Shown here piece after piece: positions 46,816-52,789 of a stretch of 52,789 nt of DNA. Source of the stretch: an uncultured Methanobrevibacter sp. (lineage in GTDB: Archaea; Methanobacteriota; Methanobacteria; Methanobacteriales; Methanobacteriaceae); assembly GCA_902771225.1 (NCBI GenBank), contig CACXWH010000005.1, positions 1 to 52,789 of the forward strand, written 5' to 3'. Both the position numbers and the translations under genes were made by a program. The stretch's first letter is position 1; each line of letters opens with the position of its first letter. The notes beneath the pieces were generated by a model. That model was given only the letters and a program-made list of their open reading frames with translations. It ran no database searches and had not been told where the DNA came from.

Positions 46816-48444
46816 GGGAACTGTCATTTTGTTAGGACTTTTTTTCTATTTTCAATCCATCCATTTTTTCTTGTCATAATATAATCAAATATTCCCTCAG
46901 GTGTTCTATAAATTCTTTTTGTGTGTTTATCTAATGTATTTCCGAAGTAATTTTCTAGTTTATTGTTGGTACTTTCTAATTTTCCGATGAATGGTTTTTC
47001 TAGGAAAACTAAGTATTTTCTGTAAACTGGAAAGAAGTTGTTGTTTAAGTATTCTTGCATAATTTCTGGAAAATTGGTTAATTCGTATTTTAGTAGTTCT
47101 ATGTATCTTTTTGCTTTGTTGAATGTTTGTTGGTGGAATAATTCATATAATAATCCTATGTATATTTTTATTTCGTCTGATATTTCTTTTTTTTTCTCTT
47201 TTCGAATTTTTTTGATTTTGCTTTTTGAGATTTTTGGGTTGTTTTCTTTTAATTCTGCTTCGTATTTGTCGAGGTTTTCTGTGATTTTTGGTTTTAAGTT
47301 GGTTGTCATGTTTTTTATTAGGTGAAATGTGCAGTGTTGGTGTGCAAATCCTAATTTTCTTATTATTTGTTCGTAGTTTTCTTTTAAATCTGTTATGATT
47401 GCTTTGCGGTCTTTTGGGTGGATTGATATATCGATGAAATCATCAACTATTTTTTGGTATTTCTTTTTTGGATATTGGGCATGCTACCGACATATTATTT
47501 ATTATATCGAATAATTCTAATCTGTATATCCATTTTCCTTCGTTTCTAAGCCATTGGGCGTCGTAACCATAATATTTTGAGAGTTCTATTTCTTCGTTTA
47601 ACCAATGTAATCCGTCGCCATTTTTTAAAGCTTTTCTAACTGATTCGTGAGATATGTTAAAGTCCAATAATGTTTTAAAATCATTTCCAATATTTCTTAA
47701 TGATTTCTACCCATGTTGTAGTAGTATTTGTGCTTTATTTTTTATTTTATTGGAAAAATTGCAGAATTTCCCCCAGTATTCTGTGAACTCAACTTGGAAC
47801 TTTTTTTCACATTTTTTACATTCATATCTTTTAACTTTAACTCTGATGGGAGTTCCATTCTCCAAATAAAGTAATCTCCAATTATATCCTTTTCTAATAT
47901 ATTTTTTAGCCCCACAATCTTTACAATAAGGTTCACGTTCTTATAAAATCCCTTGACTATTAACAAAGTACATATCATCAAGAATAGTTTCAACAGGCAA
48001 AATTAATTGAGGATAAATTTTTTCATCAAAATCTTTTTCAACCAAAAATCCTTTTCGAACAGGATCTTTAAATGCACCAATAAATATATAAGTCTCGCCA
48101 ACCAATCTAAGATATGGAAGGCATTTAATTTCTTTGTTCATATATAATTATTTGTCTTCCATCATATAAATAATTAATTGAACTCAAAATCAAACATTAA
48201 TTATTAAAAAAATCAAATATTTAATTTAAAAAAAATTTATGATTTAAATTAAAATTAAAGAAAAATTAACTGGAAAAAATCATGAAAAAAGTAAAAAAAT
48301 GAAAAATTATAAAATTTAAACCATGGCCAATTATATAAATTTAACGAAAAATATGGAATTAAAAAATTAAAAGAAGACTGGAAAACGGACTTTGAAAAAA
48401 TAAACACTAAATATTAACAAAAGTCCTAACAAATTGACAGTCCC
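46816..48444 (-). mobile_element. DDE insertion sequence family B, copy 2 (inverted)
   Basis: The same element as at 39694-41319 in opposite orientation. The ends carry GAACTGTCATTTTGTTAGGA (within 46817-46838) and the complement of GGGACTGTCAATTTGTTAGG (ending 48444). No clean target duplication was found; the left end has extra G/A bases. The two copies bracket 5.5 kb, so homologous recombination could invert that segment. Confidence 0.78.
46824..48141 (-). pseudogene. Family B transposase, broken
   Basis: On the minus strand, MNKEIKCLPYLRLVGETYIF and EKDFDEKIYPQLILPVETIL form an intact N-terminus (48141-47941). A zinc-ribbon part with CKKCEKKFQVEFTEYWGKF follows in another frame. Then come ISHESVRKALKNGDGLHWLN and YYGYDAQWLRNEGKWIYRLE (47667-47443), and finally a 161-codon open C-terminus with FEKPFIG-like LEKPFIGKLESTNNKLENYF (47309-46824). 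At least three frameshifts interrupt it. Parts match copy 1 closely enough to rebuild a parent of roughly 430 residues. Confidence 0.8.
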
Positions 48445-48533
48445 CCTATTAATTTAAAGTAAGAATTTAAAAAGAATGAAAAACATATATTATATAAATA
48501 CTTAATTTTATATATTATTATTGAGGAATTCAT

Positions 48534-49583
48534 GTGTTTTTTAAAGAAAAAATTTTATCTAAAAGTAATTCTTATAACTATTATAAAAAACAAAATGAAT
48601 TATTAATTGAAGAAAATCAGTTACTTAAAGATGAAATAAAACATTTAAGGGAAGAAAAACAAAAAAATTTAAAAAATGAATTTTTTAAAATATATGATGA
48701 TGCTACTTCATTTTGTAATCATAAATACTTGAATTATTTTTTAAGGGAAGATTTTGAGGATATACTTAAAAATGTTACTGATAATTTAGATAATGAGTCT
48801 AAAAAGAAATTTAAATTGATTTTACTTCGTGTGTTGCTTGTCAATTTAATCAGGCAAGATTCTTTATATTTTGATGAGGAACTACAAAATCAAAAAAAGT
48901 TCATAGAATTTAGAAAAAATAATTGTAAAAATAATAAAATCGAAAAATATAATTTCACTGGTGATTATAACCTACATTTATTTATTAATTTAAATTTTAC
49001 AGAAGAAGAAAAGGAATTTATAAGAAATAGGGATATTATAGATGCTGGAGCATTTACTGGCGATACATCTATTCCACTTTCTACAATCACTGAAAAAAAT
49101 GTTTTTGCTTTTGAGCCGTTTTATGATTCTTTTAATTTACTCAGCAAAAATGTTGAAGATAATAATATTAAGAATATAATTCCTATTAATAAATCCTTAG
49201 GGGATATTGATGGTGAAAGAATTTTATTTTTATCTGGAGATAATATTCAAGGAATTACAATTGATTCAAATCTTAGAAACCATGATAAAGAACTTAAAGT
49301 TAAAGAGATAACTGTTGATAAGTTTGTTAAAGAAAATGATTTGAATATTGGATTGATAAGTATTGATGTTGAAGGTGGAGAACTTAATTTGTTAAAAGGA
49401 GCTATTGAGACAATAAAAACTCAAAAACCTATTTTAACAATAAGTATTTATCATAAAGCATCGGACTTTTTTGAAATTATACCTTGGATCGCAGATTTAA
49501 ATTTGGATTATGAATTTAAAATAGAAAAAGAACATCCTTGGCCTTTTTTAGCAGATACTATTGTAAAGTGTAAGGTAAGATAA
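48534..49583 (+). CDS. FkbM family methyltransferase with N-terminal coiled coil
   Basis: The 349 residues begin with a short coiled coil (LLIEENQLLKDEIKHLREEK). The SAM-dependent methyltransferase domain of the FkbM type lies at residues 175 to 345: IIDAGAFTGDTSIPLS (SAM-binding glycine loop), NVFAFEPFYDSFNLL, NIIPINKSLGD, ITVDKFVKEND, GLISIDVEGGELNLLKGA and ILTISIYHKASDFFEI. It would methylate a hydroxyl of a surface sugar. The start is a GTG at 48534 with GAGGA eight bases upstream; an ATG two bases earlier is in another frame that closes quickly. Intact and directly beside the inverted family B element. Confidence 0.85.
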   Translation: MFFKEKILSKSNSYNYYKKQNELLIEENQLLKDEIKHLREEKQKNLKNEFFKIYDDATSFCNHKYLNYFLREDFEDILKNVTDNLDNESKKKFKLILLRVLLVNLIRQDSLYFDEELQNQKKFIEFRKNNCKNNKIEKYNFTGDYNLHLFINLNFTEEEKEFIRNRDIIDAGAFTGDTSIPLSTITEKNVFAFEPFYDSFNLLSKNVEDNNIKNIIPINKSLGDIDGERILFLSGDNIQGITIDSNLRNHDKELKVKEITVDKFVKENDLNIGLISIDVEGGELNLLKGAIETIKTQKPILTISIYHKASDFFEIIPWIADLNLDYEFKIEKEHPWPFLADTIVKCKVR

Positions 49584-49722
49584 ATTAAAATATTATTTTG
49601 ACCATTTCTCTTACTTCAATAGTTATTAAAAAAATTAGAATGAATTTCATTGAATAAAATTTCAAATATAGAAAAATAATTTAAATGAAGCCTATAAATT
49701 TTAGACTCCAAAAAAATTTAAA

Positions 49723-50823
49723 TCATGGGTCGAAATGTTTTATAAGATTAAATGATTCTTTTATAACTGAACACATATCAAAATACTGATACATACCTAA
49801 TCTTCCACCAAAAATAATCTTTTCTTCTTTTGAAGCTAATTTTTTGTATTTTTCATACAATTTAGAATTTTTTTCATCATTTATAGGATAATATGCTTCT
49901 TCTCCTTTTTTCCAAGTTTTTGGATATTCTTTTGTAATAATAGTTTTTGGGGATGAAGATCCTTCAAAGTGTTTATGTTCAATTATTCTTGTATATGGAG
50001 TTTCGGAATCTGTGTAATTTACAACAGCATTTCCTTGATAGTTTTCAGTATTTAATGTTTCAAATTCAAAGTTTAATCCTCTGTAATCGAGTTCACCAAA
50101 ACAGTAATCATAATATTCATCAATCATTCCGGTAAATAATATTTTATCTGCTATATTCAACCATTTTTCTTTATCATCAAAGAAATTTGTATTTAATTTA
50201 ACTTCTATTCCATCCAACATTTTTTCAATTATTTTTGTGTATCCACCAATAGGGATTCCTTGATATAAATCGTTAAAGTAATTATTATCAAAAATAAATC
50301 GTACAGGTAATCGTTTTATAATAGATGGGGGCAAATCTTCACATTTTCTTCCCCATTGTTTTTCAGAATATCCTTTCACAAGTTTTTCATATATATCTTT
50401 ACCCACAAGTGAAATTGCTTGTTCTTCAAGATTTTTAGGGTTTTTAATATTTGCTTCATTTTTTTGTTTTTCAATAATATCTTTTGCTTCTTGAGGTGTT
50501 TTCACTCCCCACATTTGGTAAAATGTGTTCATATTGAAAGGAAGATTGTATAATTTACCATTATAATTTGCAACTGGGGAATTTGTAAATCTATTGAAAT
50601 CAGCAAATTGATTTATATATTCCCAAATTTCTTTTTCATTAGTATGGAAAATATGTGCGCCATATTTATGAACATTTATATTTTCAACTTCTTCAGTATA
50701 AACATTTCCTCCGATATGGTTTCTTTTTTCTATTATTAAACATTTTTTACCTTTTTTATTCATTTCATGTGCAAAGACTGATCCAAACAAACCTGATCCC
50801 ACAATTAAAAAAGCATATTTCAT
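49723..50823 (-). CDS. glf: UDP-galactopyranose mutase
   Basis: This flavoenzyme converts UDP-galactopyranose into UDP-galactofuranose for surface glycans. The 366 residues carry the FAD-binding Rossmann start AFLIVGSGLFGSVFAHEMN and IIEKRNHIGGNVYTEE. They also carry YGAHIFHTNEKEIWEYIN, GYSEKQWGRKCEDLPPSIIK, RLPVRFIFDNNYFND, QGIPIGGYTKIIEKML and the closing GGRLGMYQYFDMCSVIK. Two adjacent ATGs exist; the second (50823) is better spaced from GAGAGG. It lies apart from the main operon, flanked by an IS copy, but fits its function. Confidence 0.96.
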   Translation of the reverse strand: MKYAFLIVGSGLFGSVFAHEMNKKGKKCLIIEKRNHIGGNVYTEEVENINVHKYGAHIFHTNEKEIWEYINQFADFNRFTNSPVANYNGKLYNLPFNMNTFYQMWGVKTPQEAKDIIEKQKNEANIKNPKNLEEQAISLVGKDIYEKLVKGYSEKQWGRKCEDLPPSIIKRLPVRFIFDNNYFNDLYQGIPIGGYTKIIEKMLDGIEVKLNTNFFDDKEKWLNIADKILFTGMIDEYYDYCFGELDYRGLNFEFETLNTENYQGNAVVNYTDSETPYTRIIEHKHFEGSSSPKTIITKEYPKTWKKGEEAYYPINDEKNSKLYEKYKKLASKEEKIIFGGRLGMYQYFDMCSVIKESFNLIKHFDP

Positions 50824-50865
50824 CATATCCTCTCTTTTATTAATTAATTTATTTTTTTAAAATTA

Positions 50866-52030
50866 AGCTTTGTAGAAATCCTATTTGATTTTTGCAAAAT
50901 TTTTTAAAAATCTATTTTTATTTCTATTTTCGCTTAAAATCTTTTGAAATAATCATATTATTATGTATTCATATTTTAACTTCAAATTTTACATCGATTA
51001 GAAAAAATAAGCAATATATAATTATATATGTTAAAATTAAGAATAAATATTGATATGAACCAAGAAAATATTCATTCTTCAGTTAGTGGTTTGTTTCCAA
51101 AGCAATTAAATCTTTTGGATTTTGTTTTGAAAAACCAGCACTCAAAAAAAATTAAAGAAATTAACAGAGATATTAAATCAAATAAACTATTAAAATTCAT
51201 CAAATATGTATTTAAATAGTCCAAAATTGTGTTAAATAAATATTCAAACATTTTTCAAAGCATGACTTCAAACAACTACATTATTCACACTTGGGGCAGT
51301 GAAAATCTACACTCGAAGTAATGCGGACAAATAACAGATTTATTGGAGTTATCTGATAAAATACAAAAATATTTACACTTAAAAAGGTTCCGTAGTACAC
51401 AACACTCTAGAAATTCGTTTAAAGACCGCCGACATCATTATTACAGGAATTAAACAAACAAATATTAATAAATCATTAAATTAATGGTGAAATAATTGCT
51501 TTAGGTGGGGGTGGATTCATTAACGACTACGCAGATAATATTATGCAATTATAAGACGAAAAGAAAGAAAAAGTTACGTAAAAAACCATGTCTCAATCGA
51601 TGTTGACAGCAGATTAATACTCCATTTTGTAGCTCAAAGAGGCCCAAAATTCGACACACGATTCGTAATAGTAGCAATAAGAAATATAAAGAAAATAATC
51701 TAAAAAATATCCTAGAAGACAGAGAATATGATACAGAACCCATCAAAAAATCCATGAACGAAGAAGCAAAAGCAGAAAATCAAATTTCTCTAAAAACCAG
51801 AGCAAAAACAGTACATTAGTGATTAAAAAGTAAAAATAAATTCAATAAAGAAATATATTCTCGAAGAAACAATGTAGAATTAATGTTTAATGTAATAAAA
51901 AGAATATTCGATGGAACAAAAAGAAACAGAAGTCTATATTTATCTAACAAAGAAACAAAACTCAAAAACACAATCCATAATATCTATCAATCAACCTAAA
52001 TTCAATAAAAATGAGGTTTTCTACAAAGCC
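50866..52030 (+). mobile_element. IS5-like insertion sequence, copy 3 (decayed)
   Basis: About 1165 bp with ends AGCTTTGTAGAAA (left, one base changed from copy 2) and TTTCTACAAAGCC (52018-52030). A near-match target duplication, AAAATTA (50859-50865) versus AAAATAA (52031-52037), flanks it. The transposase starts at 51055 (MNQENIHSSVSGLFPKQLN) and is open for 54 codons, then broken by stops and frameshifts: KIVLNKYSN, NDYADNIMQL-like frameshifted text, VDSRLILHF, RRNNVELMFNVIKRIFDGT. The first catalytic Asp codon is again GGT instead of GAT, as in copy 2. Confidence 0.85.
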
Positions 52031-52315
52031 AAAATAAGTAAAAATATATTAAAAATTAATGAGTTCGTGCAATATCCTTAAAGGGTGTCCGCCAAAATTA
52101 AATTTTGAAGTTTGGCAAAAAAATTTTAGACTTATTTTTCACTATTTTTCAAATATTTTAATTATATATCATTAGATTTTAATTATATGATTTATTTTAT
52201 TGTTTTATCTTTTTTTAATTTGTAACAAGTTTTTATTTTTAATTTAACTGTTTTTTAAACAGTTAAGTTTATATGCTTTGTTGTACATATTTTATATTGG
52301 GTATAAGTTATTTTT
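52031..52315. other. AT-rich spacer with left end of another IS and a hairpin
   Basis: AAGGGTGTCCGCCAAAATTA near 52080 looks like the left terminal repeat of the element whose transposase follows. A perfect 10-bp stem TTAACTGTTT / AAACAGTTAA (52244-52253 and 52257-52266, TTT loop) lies about 50 bases before the coding region. No gene is seen here. Confidence 0.45.
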
Positions 52316-52789
52316 GTGTTGTTATTTGTGGTTAAAAGAAAGTTTGATAAGAATCAGAGCAAATTAGGTATTAAAACTTTGGATTGGAATGTTCCAGAAG
52401 ATCATATTTCTCGTTTTGTGGTTGATTTTATTGAGGATGTTTTTCCTAGTTTGGAAATTGATGAGCCTAAGAAAAAGAAAGAACGTGATTCTTTACCTGC
52501 GGATTCTATGTTAAAATTGCTTGTTTATGCTAAAATTCAACATATTGATAGAACATCAATAATTACAGACATGGTGGGGTATCATGACATTTTTAAATAT
52601 GTTTGTGATGATATTGGGCCTTCTGAACGTTCAATTCAAAGGTATCGTAGAGAATATGGTCGTTATTTCGAAGTATTGTTGCAAATGACATTGAAAAAGG
52701 CTTTTGATGAAGGTTTTACGGAATTTAATCATGTTGCTATTGATGGAACCATCAAAAAAGCATATAATTCCAACAATAATACAATCTCT
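52316..52789 (+). CDS. IS1182-like transposase, N-terminal part (runs off the window)
   Basis: An uninterrupted frame reaches the window end. It reads KFDKNQSKLGIKTLDWNVPE, DHISRFVVDFIEDVFPSLEI, LPADSMLKLLVYAKIQHIDR, GYHDIFKYVCDDIGPSERSI and ends with FTEFNHVAIDGTIKKAYNSN, where the Asp in IDGT is the presumed first catalytic residue. The order (hydrophobic helix, YHD-type segment, IDGTxxKA) is that of IS1182-type transposases but distinct from the copy at 43877. The start is uncertain between GTG 52316 and GTG 52328. No stop is seen, so this could be the only active element in the window. Confidence 0.75.
   Translation, partial: MLLFVVKRKFDKNQSKLGIKTLDWNVPEDHISRFVVDFIEDVFPSLEIDEPKKKKERDSLPADSMLKLLVYAKIQHIDRTSIITDMVGYHDIFKYVCDDIGPSERSIQRYRREYGRYFEVLLQMTLKKAFDEGFTEFNHVAIDGTIKKAYNSNNNTIS

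Overview
The window looks like chromosomal DNA of a hydrogenotrophic methanogenic archaeon of the order Methanobacteriales, most probably Methanobrevibacter. It carries the gene order mcr(A)-mtrEDCBAFGH, an mvhDGAB hydrogenase operon, a methanogenesis marker protein 14 gene and ribosomal protein L10e. It also has a Methanobrevibacter-style adhesin-like protein (beta-helix plus Ig-like repeats), very AT-rich spacers and A/T-ended codon use. The species cannot be fixed from the sequence alone.

Region 1 (1-10.7 kb) is the energy core. It opens with the 3' half of mcrA. After a hairpin and a spacer holding two copies of a 37-bp dyad-containing repeat comes the complete mtrEDCBAFGH operon (Na+-pumping methyl-H4MPT:coenzyme M methyltransferase), closed by a strong hairpin/T-tract terminator. 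Next are methanogenesis marker 14 (actin/ASKHA-like motifs), cobY (corrinoid nucleotide loop assembly), a PRC-barrel protein, and sufC-sufB for Fe-S cluster assembly. Region 2 (10.7-15.1 kb) is mvhDGAB, the hydrogenase partner of heterodisulfide reductase, with a long dyad-rich leader and a terminator overlapping the mvhB stop codon. These two blocks supply the H2-, corrinoid- and Fe-S-dependent machinery of CO2/H2 methanogenesis.

Region 3 (15.3-24.8 kb) is mixed: pyrC, an HxGH nucleotidyltransferase with a helix-hairpin-helix-like tail, a tail-anchored B-box zinc-ribbon protein, a Pcc1 (KEOPS) subunit, a 1273-residue secreted adhesin-like protein, a fossil IS630-type transposase and rpl10e.

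Region 4 (24.9-50.8 kb) is a cell-surface polymer island, much richer in A+T. A co-directional run encodes an ABC-2 polysaccharide exporter (permease plus an ATPase with an unusual ~200-residue acidic, internally repeated N-terminal extension) and two giant modular transferases combining GT2 domains with a CDP-glycerol glycerophosphotransferase-like domain. A single GT2 and an SGNH/DUF6270-like protein complete the run. Scattered further on are two paralogous hexapeptide acyltransferases, a coiled-coil protein, an Asp2-like alpha/beta hydrolase, an FkbM methyltransferase and UDP-galactopyranose mutase. Together these suggest assembly, decoration and export of a teichoic-acid-like, glycerol-phosphate- and possibly galactofuranose-containing polymer on a pseudomurein cell. 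That is inference: no CDP-glycerol synthase is visible here.

The surface island is riddled with insertion sequences, nearly all decayed. There are three copies of one IS5-like element (35990-37254, 42557-43721, 50866-52030) and two inverted copies of a second DDE element (39694-41319, 46816-48444). An IS1182-like element (43773-45503), an IS4-like remnant and the left end of another IS1182-like element at the window's right edge complete the set. Terminal inverted repeats, and in several cases target-site duplications, can be read directly. No CRISPR array, tRNA, rRNA or replication origin was recognised.
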